Source: Streptomyces caelestis
GTDB lineage: Bacteria; Actinomycetota; Actinomycetes; Streptomycetales; Streptomycetaceae
Direction: 5' to 3'
Length of the DNA stretch: 64,000 bases
Assembly: GCF_001279005.1 (NCBI RefSeq)
Contig: NZ_LGCN01000201.1
Span: 1-64,000 of the forward strand
Made by a program: the position numbers and the translations under genes. A model generated the notes under the pieces. The model was not told where the DNA came from. It did not search any database and saw only the letters and a list, made by a program, of their open reading frames with translations. This document shows positions 29,379 through 38,572 of this stretch, piece by piece (within the stretch, counting starts at the first letter, position 1; every line of letters begins with the position of its first letter).

Positions 29379-30274
29379 TGCTGACCCTGCTCCTTGTTCC
29401 CGGCGTTCCCGGCGTTCCCGGCGTTCTCGGCGATGCGCGCGAACTCCTCGACGGTCAGGGACTCCCCGCGGGCCTGCGGCGACACCCCGGCGGCGACCAG
29501 GGCGGCCTCCGCGGCGGCCGCCGACCCCGCCCACCCGGCGAGCGCGGCCCGCAGCGTCTTGCGGCGCTGGGCGAAGGCCGCGTCCACGACGGCGAACACC
29601 TCGCGCCGGGAGGCGGTGGTCTTCAGCGGCTCCGCGCGGCGCACCAGCGAGACCAGCCCGCTGTCGACGTTCGGCGCGGGCCAGAAGACGTTCCGTCCGA
29701 TGGCCCCGGCCCGCTTGACCTCCGCGTACCAGTTGGCCTTGACCGAGGGCACGCCGTACACCTTCGAGCCGGGTGCGGCGGCGAGCCGGTCGGCGACCTC
29801 GGACTGGACCATGACGAGGGTGCGCTCGATGCCGGGGAAGCTTTCGAGCATGTGCAGCAGCACCGGGACGGCCACGTTGTAGGGCAGGTTCGCGACCAGG
29901 GCGGTCGGGGCGGGCCCGGGCAGCTCGGTGACGTGCATCGCGTCGGAGTGGACCAGCGCGAACCGCTCGGCCCGCCCGGGCATGCGGGCGGCGACGGTGG
30001 CGGGCAGCGCGGCGGCGAGGACGTCGTCGATCTCCACGGCGGTGACCCGGTCGGCGGCCTCGAGGAGCGCCAGCGTGAGCGAGCCGAGCCCCGGGCCGAC
30101 CTCGACGACCACGTCGTCGGGGCGGACCCCGGCGGTGCGCACGATACGGCGCACCGTGTTGGCGTCGATGACGAAGTTCTGGCCGCGCTGCTTGGTGGGC
30201 CGTACGCCGAGGGCGGCCGCCAGTTCACGGACGTCGGCGGGGCCCAGGAGGGCGTCGGGGGTGGGGCTGGTCAC
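29375..30274 (-). CDS. rsmA: 16S rRNA dimethyladenosine transferase (KsgA)
   Basis: 299 residues. It dimethylates two adjacent adenosines in helix 45 of 16S rRNA. Motifs: [18 protein letters not shown] near residue 28, SAM loop [20 protein letters not shown] near 55, catalytic [16 protein letters not shown] near 127. The extreme C-terminus is an odd [16 protein letters not shown] produced by a 9-bp tandem repeat. GTG start. It lies 34 bp downstream of tatD. Confidence 0.95.
   Translation of the reverse strand: MTSPTPDALLGPADVRELAAALGVRPTKQRGQNFVIDANTVRRIVRTAGVRPDDVVVEVGPGLGSLTLALLEAADRVTAVEIDDVLAAALPATVAARMPGRAERFALVHSDAMHVTELPGPAPTALVANLPYNVAVPVLLHMLESFPGIERTLVMVQSEVADRLAAAPGSKVYGVPSVKANWYAEVKRAGAIGRNVFWPAPNVDSGLVSLVRRAEPLKTTASRREVFAVVDAAFAQRRKTLRAALAGWAGSAAAAEAALVAAGVSPQARGESLTVEEFARIAENAGNAGNAGNKEQGQQ
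29396..29431. repeat. Four 9-bp tandem units in the 3' end of rsmA
   Basis: GTTCCCGGC three times plus GTTCTCGGC once, encoding the Asn-Ala-Gly repeats at the C-terminus of KsgA. In-frame units make this a tolerated variable-number repeat. Confidence 0.85.
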
Positions 30275-30308
30275 GGGACAAGGGTACGGGGCGCGGGGAC
30301 CGGGCAGG

Positions 30309-31208
30309 TCACGCCTGTGGACAACCGAAGGCGCGGGCCGTGTTCGCCCCGAGGGCGGCGGCGAGGGTGTCCTCGTCGACGCCCCGTACGGCCGCCATGG
30401 CGCGCACGGTCACCGGCACCAGATAGGGGGCGTTCGGCCGCCCGCGGTACGGCGCCGGGGTCAGGAACGGCGCGTCGGTCTCCACCAGGACCAGCTCCAG
30501 CGGGGCCACGGCGAGCGCGTCCCGCAGGTTCTGCGCGTTCTTGAAGGTGACGTTGCCGGCGAACGACATGTAGTACCCGGCGCTCGCGCAGATCTCCGCC
30601 ATCTCGGCGTCCCCGGAGTAGCAGTGGAAGACGGTGCGCTCGGGGGCGCCCTCCTCCTTCAGCACGCGCAGGACGTCGGCGTGGGCGTCGCGGTCGTGGA
30701 TGACGAGGGTCTTGCCGTGCCGCTTGGCGATCTCTATGTGGGCGCGGAAGGACCGCTCCTGCGCCTCCCTGCCCTCCGGCCCGGTGCGGAAGTGGTCGAG
30801 GCCCGTCTCGCCGACGCCCTTGACCTGGGGCAGCGCGGCCAGCCGGTCGATCTCGGCGAGCGCCTCGTCCAGTCCCGCGTCCCCGCCGGGCCTGCGGGCG
30901 CCCTGCCGGGACCAACCGTCCGGGTCCCCGTGGACGATGCGCGGGGCCTCGTTGGGGTGCAGCGCGACCGTCGCGTGGACGGCGTCGTACGCGGCCGCCG
31001 TGTCCGCCGCCCACCGGGACCCCTCGAGGTCGCAGCCGACCTGCACGACCGTCGTCACACCCACCGACGCGGCCTTGGCGAGAGCCTCCTCCACGGTGCC
31101 GGACTGCATGTCGAGGTGGGTGTGCGAGTCCGCGACCGGCACCCGCAGGGGCTCCGGGAGCGGCGGGGCGGCGTTCTTGTCGGACGTGTCGGGGGCGTTC
31201 GAAGACAT
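30309..31208 (-). CDS. TatD-family metal-dependent DNase/hydrolase
   Basis: 299 residues. Metal-binding motif [10 protein letters not shown] near residue 25, [11 protein letters not shown] near residue 137 with metal-bridging Glu, [19 protein letters not shown] and [18 protein letters not shown] near residue 244. TatD enzymes are 3'-5' exonucleases or deoxyribonucleases in repair and quality control. The ATG at 31208 has a -10 box TAGGAT 7 nt upstream. In S. coelicolor, as I recall, an rpf-type gene lies between tatD and ksgA; here the gap is only 34 bp. Confidence 0.92.
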   Translation of the reverse strand: MSSNAPDTSDKNAAPPLPEPLRVPVADSHTHLDMQSGTVEEALAKAASVGVTTVVQVGCDLEGSRWAADTAAAYDAVHATVALHPNEAPRIVHGDPDGWSRQGARRPGGDAGLDEALAEIDRLAALPQVKGVGETGLDHFRTGPEGREAQERSFRAHIEIAKRHGKTLVIHDRDAHADVLRVLKEEGAPERTVFHCYSGDAEMAEICASAGYYMSFAGNVTFKNAQNLRDALAVAPLELVLVETDAPFLTPAPYRGRPNAPYLVPVTVRAMAAVRGVDEDTLAAALGANTARAFGCPQA

Positions 31209-31215
31209 GCCCCCG

Positions 31216-31221
31216 ATCCTA
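31216..31221 (-). promoter_or_regulatory. Probable -10 box of tatD (leaderless)
   Basis: TAGGAT on the minus strand, 7 nt before the ATG at 31208, with no separate ribosome binding site other than a G run. Confidence 0.5.
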
Positions 31222-31518
31222 CGGAAGCGGCGCGGACGTCAGCTCGGCCTTCCGCGCGGAGGCGACCCGGCCCGGCCGCAGGATGCGCACCACGTGACCG
31301 TCGCAGTTCCGGCAGGTCGGCCGGTTCAGCGGGGAGGGGACGACCCGGCCGTCCGCCACGTACAGCACGAAGGCGTGGCCGTCGGCGTCGGTGTGGTGCT
31401 CTATCTCGTACGACTGCTCCCAGCCGTACCCGCAGCGCATGCAGGCGAACGCGTACGACTCCTCGACGACGGCGCTGGCGCCCGCGCGCAGCGCGGCCCG
31501 CCCGGTGATCTCGGTCAT
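31219..31518 (-). CDS. Small zinc-ribbon-like protein
   Basis: 99 residues with two cysteine knuckles: CMRCGYGWEQ near residue 26 and CRNCDGH near residue 69, spaced as in a zinc ribbon, separated by a beta-rich stretch (HAFVLYVADGRVVPSPLN). The tail is basic. ATG at 31518 behind AGGAG. I know it only as a conserved hypothetical protein of streptomycetes; nucleic-acid or protein binding is likely, function unknown. It lies 10 bp upstream of tatD, whose -10 box overlaps its stop region. Confidence 0.78.
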   Translation of the reverse strand: MTEITGRAALRAGASAVVEESYAFACMRCGYGWEQSYEIEHHTDADGHAFVLYVADGRVVPSPLNRPTCRNCDGHVVRILRPGRVASARKAELTSAPLP

Positions 31519-31694
31519 CCCGGCTCCTGTCGGTCCGCTGGAAGGGCGGCTTTGCCCCGGCTCCCAGTGGACCGCCGCGGGCCCGCGAGCACAGGAGGGG
31601 CGGCCGAGTATTGGCGGCGTCTTGGCCGTTCCTTACCGGAGTGCCCCGAGCCCTTTACCGCCCCGTGGGCGCGACCGGCCCCGCCCGTGACCGT

Positions 31695-31736
31695 CGGCCG
31701 GCGACGCCCCGGTCCCTCGACGGCGTCGGCCGGCCG
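31695..31736 (-). terminator. Hairpin after rsmI
   Basis: CGGCCGGCGACGCC and GGCGTCGGCCGGCCG pair over about 13 bp with one bulge, directly beyond the rsmI stop on the minus strand. Confidence 0.65.
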
Positions 31737-31737
31737 C

Positions 31738-32586
31738 TCAGCCGAGATCGCGCTTGGCGCGCACCACCGCGTCGAACACCCGCCGCTTGGGAACCCCCGC
31801 CTCCACGGCCACCGCCGCGATCGCCTCCTTGCGCCGCTCCCCGGCTTCCTCCCGCACCCGCACCCGCCGCACCAGTTCGGCGTCGTCGATCTCCTCGGCC
31901 CCCTTCTCCGGCGCCCCCTCGACCACCACCGTGATCTCCCCGCGCACGCCCTCCGCCGCCCACGCGGCCAGCTCCGCCAGCGGACCGCGCTTGATCTCCT
32001 CGTACGTCTTGGTCAGCTCCCGGCAGACGGCGGCCCGCCGCTCCCCGCCGAAGACCTCGGCCATCGCGGCGAGGGTGTCGTCGAGGCGGTGCGGGGCCTC
32101 GAAGTAGACGAGGGTGCGCCGCTCGTCGGCGACCTCGCGCAGCCGTCCCAGCCGCTCGCCGGCCTTCCGGGGCAGGAACCCCTCGAAGCAGAACCGGTCC
32201 ACGGGCAGCCCGGACAGGGCGAGCGCGGTGAGCACCGCGGACGGCCCCGGCACCGCGGTGACCTTGACGTCCCGTTCGACGGCCGCCGCGACCAGCCGGT
32301 AGCCGGGGTCGGACACGGACGGCATCCCGGCGTCCGTCACCAGCAGCACGCGCGCGCCGCCCGCCAGTTCCTCGACCAGTTCGGGCGTGCGGGCGGACTC
32401 GTTGCCCTCGAAGTACGACACGACCCGCCCCTTGGGGGTGACGCCGAGCGCCTGGGTGAGGCGCCGCAGCCGACGCGTGTCCTCGGCGGCGACGACGTCG
32501 GCGCCCGCCAGTTCCTCCGCGAGCCGGGGCGGGGCGTCGGAGATGTCGCCGATGGGGGTGCCTGCGAGTACGAGGATTCCGGTCAC
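31738..32586 (-). CDS. rsmI: 16S rRNA 2'-O-methyltransferase (C1402), RsmI
   Basis: 282 residues, tetrapyrrole-methylase fold. Motifs: LVLAGTPIGDISDAPPRL at the N-terminus, VVAAEDTRRLRRL near residue 32, LLVTDAGMPSVSDPGYRLV near 80, VPGPSAVLTALALSGL near 113, and EAPHRLDDTL. It methylates the ribose of C1402 in the decoding centre. GTG start at 32586 with GGGGGAG. Divergent from the mannosyltransferase gene, with 85 bp between starts. Confidence 0.95.
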   Translation of the reverse strand: MTGILVLAGTPIGDISDAPPRLAEELAGADVVAAEDTRRLRRLTQALGVTPKGRVVSYFEGNESARTPELVEELAGGARVLLVTDAGMPSVSDPGYRLVAAAVERDVKVTAVPGPSAVLTALALSGLPVDRFCFEGFLPRKAGERLGRLREVADERRTLVYFEAPHRLDDTLAAMAEVFGGERRAAVCRELTKTYEEIKRGPLAELAAWAAEGVRGEITVVVEGAPEKGAEEIDDAELVRRVRVREEAGERRKEAIAAVAVEAGVPKRRVFDAVVRAKRDLG

Positions 32587-32659
32587 TCCCCCATCCTCCC
32601 AGGACCGGACGGAGCCGGGGCATACCGGCCATGCGCGGGACTCGCACAGTCCTGTTCCC

Positions 32660-32665
32660 TACGAT
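32660..32665 (+). promoter_or_regulatory. Probable -10 box of pmt (leaderless)
   Basis: TACGAT ends 6 nt before the GTG at 32672; no Shine-Dalgarno sequence is present. Confidence 0.55.
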
Positions 32666-32671
32666 GGCGCG

Positions 32672-34447
32672 GTGACCAGTACCGCGTCCTCCACGGACAT
32701 CCGGCAGGACCAGGCGCCGCACGAAGAGCGGTCGTCGTGGCAGCAGCGGCTGCGCCGTTTCGGCTACCCGGCGCCGGGTCCGGCCAGAGGTGACGCCCGC
32801 GGGGCCGACGTCCGTGAGGGCGACGTCCGCGACCGCCTGGCGCCGCCGTACACGGAGCCGTCGAAGCGGCTGTGGGACACGCTCGGGGTGCCGCCGGTGC
32901 TCGCGGGGCGCATCGCCCGCTGGTCGGGGTGGGGAGGCCCGCTCCTGGTCACGCTGCTGGCGGGGGTGCTCCGGTTCTGGAACCTGGGCAGCCCGAAGGC
33001 GGTGATATTCGACGAGACGTACTACGCCAAGGACGCGTGGGCGCTGGTCCACCGCGGGTTCGAGGTCAACTGGGACAAGAACGCCAACGACCTGATCCTC
33101 TCGGGCGGCGCCGTCCCCGTCCCGACGGACGCGGCGTACGTCGTGCATCCGCCGGTCGGCAAGTACGTGATCGGGCTGGGCGAGCTGATCTTCGGCTTCG
33201 ACCCGTTCGGCTGGCGGTTCATGACGGCCCTGCTCGGCACCCTCTCCGTGCTGATGCTGTGCCGGATCGGCCGGCGCCTGTTCCGCTCCACGTTCCTCGG
33301 CTGTCTCGCGGGCGCGCTGATGGCGGTGGACGGGCTGCACTTCGTGATGAGCCGGACCTCGCTGCTCGACGGCGTGCTGATGTTCTTCGTGCTGGCGGCG
33401 TTCGGCTGTCTGGTGGTCGACCGGGACCGGGCGCGGGAGAGGCTCGCCGCCGCGCTGCCGGTGGACCCGGACGGCCGGGTCCGGCCGGACGCGTACGCCG
33501 CCGAGAACGCCCGGATCGGTTTCCGTCCCTGGCGCCTGGCGGCGGGCCTGATGCTGGGCCTGGCGATCGGCACGAAGTGGAACGGCCTCTACATCATGGC
33601 CGCGTTCTGTGTGATGGCGGTGCTGTGGGACGTCGGCGCGCGCAGGGTGGCGGGCGCCCGGCGCCCCCGGGTGGCGGTGCTGCGGCGCGACCTGGGCTGG
33701 GCGTTCCTGTCGACCGTGCCGGTGGCGGTGGTCACCTACTTCGCCTCCTGGATCGGCTGGATCCTCTCCCCGGCCGACGGCACCGGCGGCTACTACCGCG
33801 ACTGGGCGGCCAAGGACGGCAAGGACAGCGCCTGGTCGTGGCTGCTGCCCGACTGGTGGCGCAGCCTGTGGCACTACGAGAACCAGGTCTACGACTTCCA
33901 CGTCGGCCTGTCCTCGCCGCACCCCTACGAGTCCAACCCGTGGAGCTGGATCGTCACCGGCCGCCCGGTCTCCTACTTCTACGAGTCCCCGGCCCCCGGC
34001 ATGGACGGCTGCCCGGTCGACGCGGGCGAGAAGTGCGCCCACGAGGTGCTGGCCCTCGGCACCCCGATGCTGTGGTGGACGGCCTGCTTCGCGATCCTGT
34101 ACGTCCTGTGGCGCTGGCTGCTGCGCCGCGACTGGCGGGCCGGCGCGATCGCCTGCGGCATCGCGGCCGGCTACGCGCCCTGGTTCCTGTACCAGGAACG
34201 GACGATCTTCTTCTTCTACGCCGTCGTCTTCGTCCCCTTCCTCTGCCTGGCCGTGGCGATGCTCCTGGGCGCCCTCGTCGGCCCACCCCGCTCCACCGAC
34301 ACCCGCCGCGTCGCGGGCGCGACGGCGGCGGGTGTACTGACCCTGCTGATCGTCTGGAACTTCATCTACTTCTGGCCCATCTACACCGGCACCCCGATCC
34401 CGATCGAGGACTGGCGGGCGCGGATGTGGCTGGACACCTGGGTTTGA
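32672..34447 (+). CDS. pmt: Protein O-mannosyltransferase (GT39)
   Basis: 591 residues, polyprenyl-phosphate-mannose dependent, with about 10-11 membrane helices after a ~75-residue polar N-terminus. The first extracytoplasmic loop contains the catalytic Asp-Glu in IFDETYYAKDAWAL near residue 112; VHPPVGKYVIGLGE and a large loop with WSWLLPDWWRSLWHYENQVY and HPYESNPWSW are typical of PMT proteins. In Streptomyces, Pmt glycosylates secreted and membrane proteins and affects phage reception and cell-wall antibiotic sensitivity. Start GTG at 32672 is fixed by the -10 box. Confidence 0.94.
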   Translation: MTSTASSTDIRQDQAPHEERSSWQQRLRRFGYPAPGPARGDARGADVREGDVRDRLAPPYTEPSKRLWDTLGVPPVLAGRIARWSGWGGPLLVTLLAGVLRFWNLGSPKAVIFDETYYAKDAWALVHRGFEVNWDKNANDLILSGGAVPVPTDAAYVVHPPVGKYVIGLGELIFGFDPFGWRFMTALLGTLSVLMLCRIGRRLFRSTFLGCLAGALMAVDGLHFVMSRTSLLDGVLMFFVLAAFGCLVVDRDRARERLAAALPVDPDGRVRPDAYAAENARIGFRPWRLAAGLMLGLAIGTKWNGLYIMAAFCVMAVLWDVGARRVAGARRPRVAVLRRDLGWAFLSTVPVAVVTYFASWIGWILSPADGTGGYYRDWAAKDGKDSAWSWLLPDWWRSLWHYENQVYDFHVGLSSPHPYESNPWSWIVTGRPVSYFYESPAPGMDGCPVDAGEKCAHEVLALGTPMLWWTACFAILYVLWRWLLRRDWRAGAIACGIAAGYAPWFLYQERTIFFFYAVVFVPFLCLAVAMLLGALVGPPRSTDTRRVAGATAAGVLTLLIVWNFIYFWPIYTGTPIPIEDWRARMWLDTWV

Positions 34448-34596
34448 GCCGTTCCGGCCGATGGACGGATCTCTGTTCGGACAACAAACGGACACAGTCG
34501 GCCCGGTCGTCACTCCCTGCGCATAGAGTGCTCACTCACCGGGCTTTTTGAACACGTTCATAAGGCGTGGGAGGTCCGGCGGAGGGGGAGCGTCCG

Positions 34597-36243
34597 ATGG
34601 GCAAGGGGGTCAAGACCGCTGTCGTCGGCGGTGTGTTCGCGGTGATGGTGGGCGGGGCCGGGTACGGCGTCTACAACATCGTGTCGGCCGTGAACGGCGA
34701 CGGGGGGAGCGGCGCGAGCGCCGCGGCGACGAAGAAGACCGGGCCGCCGGACAAGGTGGAGGTCGAGGAGACCACCAGGAGTTTCCTCGCGGCCTGGGAG
34801 AAGGGAGAGGCGTCGCAGGCGGCGTCGTACACGAACAACGCGCAGGAGGCCGGCGCGCTGCTGACGGCGTACGGCGACGAGGCCCGCGTGGGCGACGTCG
34901 AGATAACTCCCGGTACGGCCGCCGGCGCCACCGTGCCGTTCACGGTGGAGGCGACCGTCTCGTACGACGGGAAGTCGAAGGCGCTCAGCTACAAGAGCGA
35001 GCTGACCGTCGTGCGCGGGAAGACCACCGGGCGGGCGCTGGTCGACTGGGAGCCGTCCGTCGTCCACCCCGATCTGGAGAAGGGCGACACCCTCGTCACC
35101 GAGGAGTCCGCGCAGCCGCCCATCGAGGCGGTGGACCGCGACGGCACGGTGCTGACGAAGGAGGAGTACCCCTCGCTCGGGCCGGTCCTGGACACCCTGC
35201 GCCAGAAGTACGGCGAGCAGGCGGGCGGCACCCCCGGCGTCGAGCTGGTGATCAGGCACGCCGAGGGCACGACGGGCGAGCCGGCCGCCGACACCCCGCT
35301 GCTGACCCTCGCCGAGGGCGAGCCGGGCAAGCTGCGCACCACCCTCAGCGCCGGGGCGCAGGAGGCGGCCGAGAAGGCGGTGCGGCAGTACGCCAAGTCG
35401 TCGGTGGTGGCGGTCAAGCCGAGCACGGGCGAGGTGCTGGCGGTGGCCAACCACCGCGACGACGGGTTCAACGCGGCCTTCCAGGGCCAGGTCGCCCCCG
35501 GCTCCACCATGAAGATCATCACCGCCGCCATGCTCATCGACAACGGCGTGACCTCGATGAACGGCCCGGCGCCCTGCCCGCCCACCGCGACCTGGCAGAG
35601 CCAGACCTTCAAGAACCTCACCGACATGGAGCCGAACGAGGGCGCCAGCCTCGCCAACAGCTTCCTGCGCTCCTGCAACACCGCCTTCATCAAGCTCATC
35701 GACGAGGAGCCGCTCAGCGACGCCTCGCTCACCCAGGAGGCGCAGGAGCGGTTCGGGCTCGGCCGCGACGACTGGAAGACCGGCATCGCCTCCTTCGACG
35801 GCAGCGTCCCCGCCGTCGCCGGCCCGGACCGCGCGGCGAACGCCATCGGCCAGGGCCAGGTGCAGATGAACCCGCTGAACATGGCCTCCGTAACGGCCAC
35901 CGCCATCACCGGCGCCTTCCGCCAGCCGTACCTGGTCTCCCCCGACCTCGACGGCCGGCGGTTCGCGCAGGCCAAGGGGCTCCCGGCGGGCACCGCCGCC
36001 CAGCTCAAGCAGATGATGCGGCTCACCGCCACCCAGGGCACCGCCCGGGAGGCCATGGCGGGGCTCGGCGGCGACATCGGCGCGAAGACCGGTTCCGCCG
36101 AGGTCGACGGCAAGGCCACCTCCGACAGCTGGTTCACCGGCTTCCGCGACGACGTGGCGGCGGCGGCCATGGCCCAGCAGGGCGGCCACGGCGGCGACGC
36201 GGCCGGTCCGATTGTCGCAGCCGTGCTACGAGCGGCCGGCTGA
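34597..36243 (+). CDS. Penicillin-binding protein, PBP2a-like (class B transpeptidase)
   Basis: 548 residues. Short cytoplasmic N-terminus, one membrane anchor (about residues 5-30), an NTF2-like MecA_N domain (about 48-155), a dimerisation region, and a transpeptidase domain with SxxK at S303 (APGSTMKIITAAML), SxN at S359 (SCN) and KTG at K497. All catalytic motifs are intact, so it should cross-link peptidoglycan in the periplasm. The ATG at 34597 has GGAGGGGG upstream. Tandem paralogue follows; the pair next to ssgE suggests a role in sporulation-related wall synthesis. Confidence 0.93.
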   Translation: MGKGVKTAVVGGVFAVMVGGAGYGVYNIVSAVNGDGGSGASAAATKKTGPPDKVEVEETTRSFLAAWEKGEASQAASYTNNAQEAGALLTAYGDEARVGDVEITPGTAAGATVPFTVEATVSYDGKSKALSYKSELTVVRGKTTGRALVDWEPSVVHPDLEKGDTLVTEESAQPPIEAVDRDGTVLTKEEYPSLGPVLDTLRQKYGEQAGGTPGVELVIRHAEGTTGEPAADTPLLTLAEGEPGKLRTTLSAGAQEAAEKAVRQYAKSSVVAVKPSTGEVLAVANHRDDGFNAAFQGQVAPGSTMKIITAAMLIDNGVTSMNGPAPCPPTATWQSQTFKNLTDMEPNEGASLANSFLRSCNTAFIKLIDEEPLSDASLTQEAQERFGLGRDDWKTGIASFDGSVPAVAGPDRAANAIGQGQVQMNPLNMASVTATAITGAFRQPYLVSPDLDGRRFAQAKGLPAGTAAQLKQMMRLTATQGTAREAMAGLGGDIGAKTGSAEVDGKATSDSWFTGFRDDVAAAAMAQQGGHGGDAAGPIVAAVLRAAG

Positions 36244-36349
36244 CCGCGCCGGGCCCGGGACGGGACTCTAGGGTGGTGGCCGTCGTCGGTACGCGTGAGC
36301 GCCACGAGGGCCACGGGGAGCCCGGCGGACAGCGGAGGAACGGGAAGCA

Positions 36350-38014
36350 GTGGGGAAGAACAGAAGGAACGCCGCCGAGGGGCGGAGGACGAGGCCCGTC
36401 GTGCTCGGCGGAGTGATCGCCGCGGTCGTCGGCGGCGCCGGGTTCGGCGCCTACGCGCTGCTCGGCGGCGCCGCCGAGGACGGCACCCGTACGGCCTCCG
36501 CGGCCGAGGCCGTCAGGACCGGCCCGCTCTCCGCCGACGAGGTCACCTCCGCGGCCGAGCGCTTCCTCACCGCCTGGCAGGCCGGGAAGGTGGACGAGGC
36601 GGCCGCCGCCACCGACGACCCGAAGGCCGCGGCCGCCCTGCTGACCGCCTACGCCGAGGACGCCCGGATCACGGACGTCACCCTCACCTCGGGCGCCCGC
36701 TCCGGCGCCGAGGTCCCCTTCGCCGTCAAGGGCACGGTGTCGTACGAGGGGGCCGGCAAGCCGCTGGCGTACGACAGCGCGCTGACCGTCGTGCGCCGGG
36801 CCGGGGACGGTGAACCGCGGGTGGCCTGGCGGCCGGCCGTCGTGCATCCCGAGCTCAAGGAGGGCGACGTACTCGTCACCGGCGAGGCGGGCACCCCGCC
36901 GGTCAAGGCGCTGGACCGGGACGGCGCCGAGCTGACCACCGCCGCGTACCCGTCCCTGGGAACGGTGCTGGACGGGCTGCGCGAGAAGTACGGCGAGAAG
37001 GCGGGCGGCGAGGCCGGCGTCGAGCTGCGGATCGTCCGCGGCAAGGCGTCGAAGAAGGCGAAGCTGTCCGACAAGACGCTGCTGGAGCTGAGCGAGGGCA
37101 CGCCCGGCACGGTGAGGACCACGCTGGACCCGTCCCTGCAGGCCGCCGCCGAGGCGCAGGTGGCGAAGAAGGGGCGGGCGTCGGTGGTGGTGCTGCGTCC
37201 GTCGACCGGCGAGATCCTCGCGGTGGCCAACTCCTCGCGCGGTTTCAACACCGCGTTCCAGGGGTCGCTGGCCCCGGGCTCCACGATGAAGGTGATCACC
37301 GCCTCGATGCTGATCGAGAAGGGGCTCGCCTCGATGGACGAGAAGCACCCGTGCCCGAAGTACTTCAGTTACGGCGGCTGGAAGTTCCAGAACCTCGACG
37401 AGTTCGAGATCAAGGACGGCACGTTCCGGGCGAGCTTCGCCCGCTCCTGCAACACGGCCTTCATCAGCCAGGCGCCCGAGCTGGAGGACGACGACCTGAC
37501 CGAGCAGGCCCAGCAGGTGTTCGGGCTGGGGAAGAACGACTGGCAGGTCGGCGTGCCGACCTTCGACGGCTCGGTGCCGGTGCAGAAGGACGCCCCGATG
37601 GGGGCCTCCCTGATCGGCCAGGGCGGGGTGCGGATGAACCCGCTGAACATGGCGTCGGTGTCGGCGACGGTCCGGTCCGGCGTCTTCCGCCAGCCGTACC
37701 TGGTCCCCCCCGAGGTCGACGGGCGGAAGCTGGCGACGGCCTCGCGCACCATGTCGCCCGGCACCCTGGCGCAGCTGCGGGAGCTGATGGCGTACACGGC
37801 CGCCTCCGGCACGGCCGCGGAGGCGATGGCCGGGGTGAGCGGTGACAAGGGCGCGAAGACCGGGTCGGCCGAGGTCGAGGGCCAGAAGAAGCCCAACGGC
37901 TGGTTCACCGCCTACCGCGGCGACCTGGCGGCCGCCGGCGTGGTGCAGCAGGGCGGTCACGGCGGTTCGACGGCCGGGCCGATCGTGGCGGCGCTGCTGA
38001 GGAACGGCGGCTGA
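36350..38014 (+). CDS. Penicillin-binding protein paralogue (class B transpeptidase)
   Basis: 554 residues with the same layout as the gene before it: anchor near residues 17-38, MecA_N-like domain, then SxxK at S311 (APGSTMKVITASML), SCN at S366 and KTG at K503. It lacks the Cys-Pro insert CPPTATWQ of its neighbour and has CPKYFSYGGWKFQ instead. GTG start at 36350 after GGGAAGCA. The 106-bp gap contains TAGGGT at about 36268, a possible own promoter. Ancient tandem duplication; both copies keep active-site residues, so they are probably not redundant. Confidence 0.92.
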   Translation: MGKNRRNAAEGRRTRPVVLGGVIAAVVGGAGFGAYALLGGAAEDGTRTASAAEAVRTGPLSADEVTSAAERFLTAWQAGKVDEAAAATDDPKAAAALLTAYAEDARITDVTLTSGARSGAEVPFAVKGTVSYEGAGKPLAYDSALTVVRRAGDGEPRVAWRPAVVHPELKEGDVLVTGEAGTPPVKALDRDGAELTTAAYPSLGTVLDGLREKYGEKAGGEAGVELRIVRGKASKKAKLSDKTLLELSEGTPGTVRTTLDPSLQAAAEAQVAKKGRASVVVLRPSTGEILAVANSSRGFNTAFQGSLAPGSTMKVITASMLIEKGLASMDEKHPCPKYFSYGGWKFQNLDEFEIKDGTFRASFARSCNTAFISQAPELEDDDLTEQAQQVFGLGKNDWQVGVPTFDGSVPVQKDAPMGASLIGQGGVRMNPLNMASVSATVRSGVFRQPYLVPPEVDGRKLATASRTMSPGTLAQLRELMAYTAASGTAAEAMAGVSGDKGAKTGSAEVEGQKKPNGWFTAYRGDLAAAGVVQQGGHGGSTAGPIVAALLRNGG

Positions 38015-38026
38015 GCCGGCCGGGGG

Positions 38027-38383
38027 TCAGTGCGGGACGGGTTCGGCGGCGGCCGCGTAGGTCCGCCGCAGGAACCGCGTCAGGGTCTTCGTCTCGAACT
38101 GCACCACCGACACGCCCCGCGCGGTGTGGAACTCGACCACGGTCTGGACGCGACCGCACGGCCACACCCGTATCTCGCCCCGGTCCGCGGGGGCGCGCAG
38201 CCCCTGCTCGAGGAGGTCCCGCGCGACGGCCCACTCGCGGGGCGCGGCGCCCGGGAGCGCCATGCGGACGCGGTGGGGGTCCCGGGCGGGGTCGTAGCGC
38301 AGTACCACGGGTACCGCTCCGCGGTCCTCGTCCAGGACGTCGGTGACGATGTGGGCTCGCGCGTACTGCTCTACTGCGGACAT
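38027..38383 (-). CDS. ssgE: SsgA-like protein (SALP), SsgE type
   Basis: 118 residues. SALP-family features: VVLRYDPARDPHRVRMAL near residue 25, WAVARDLLEQGL, GEIRVWPC, and VVEFHTARGVSVVQFET near residue 84. These proteins occur only in sporulating actinomycetes and steer septum formation, wall remodelling and spore separation. The SsgE assignment rests on memory of the S. coelicolor order (two PBP genes followed by ssgE), so the subtype is less sure than the family. The ATG at 38383 is fixed by AAGGGG; the long upstream frame is antisense to the transporter gene. Confidence 0.88.
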   Translation of the reverse strand: MSAVEQYARAHIVTDVLDEDRGAVPVVLRYDPARDPHRVRMALPGAAPREWAVARDLLEQGLRAPADRGEIRVWPCGRVQTVVEFHTARGVSVVQFETKTLTRFLRRTYAAAAEPVPH

Positions 38384-38535
38384 CGGTGGCCCCTTACGCG
38401 GCGGCGATCTGCAGGAAAGGCGTGTAAGCCGTATACCCACCCTCCGTCCCATCGTGCCCCGGATCCGGAATTCGCGCGTCCGAGAGGCGTATATCACAGA
38501 TGAGCTGTGCGTGAGGTAAAACAATCGGCTCGCTC

Positions 38536-38552
38536 TTGCGCAACGTTTGCAA
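38536..38552. promoter_or_regulatory. Nur-box-like operator
   Basis: TTGCGC-AACGT-TTGCAA matches the reported Nur consensus tTGCaa-N5-ttGCAA with the two upper-case half-sites (TGC and GCAA) intact. Nur is the nickel-responsive Fur-family repressor of Streptomyces. The site lies 20 bp before the transporter GTG, so bound Nur would block transcription when nickel is replete. Confidence 0.65.
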
Positions 38553-38572
38553 CAGACCACATCATCGAGTCC

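Noticed and set aside
31655..34513. 952-codon minus-strand open frame across rsmI and pmt
   Set aside because: Arg/His/Pro-rich shadow; the two real genes in this interval have full motif sets in other frames.
38494..38517. CRP-like site TCACAG-ATGAG-CTGTG upstream of the nickel transporter
   Set aside because: The half-sites are in the reverse orientation to the CRP consensus and only 5-6 bp long; the Nur-like box next to it explains the region better.
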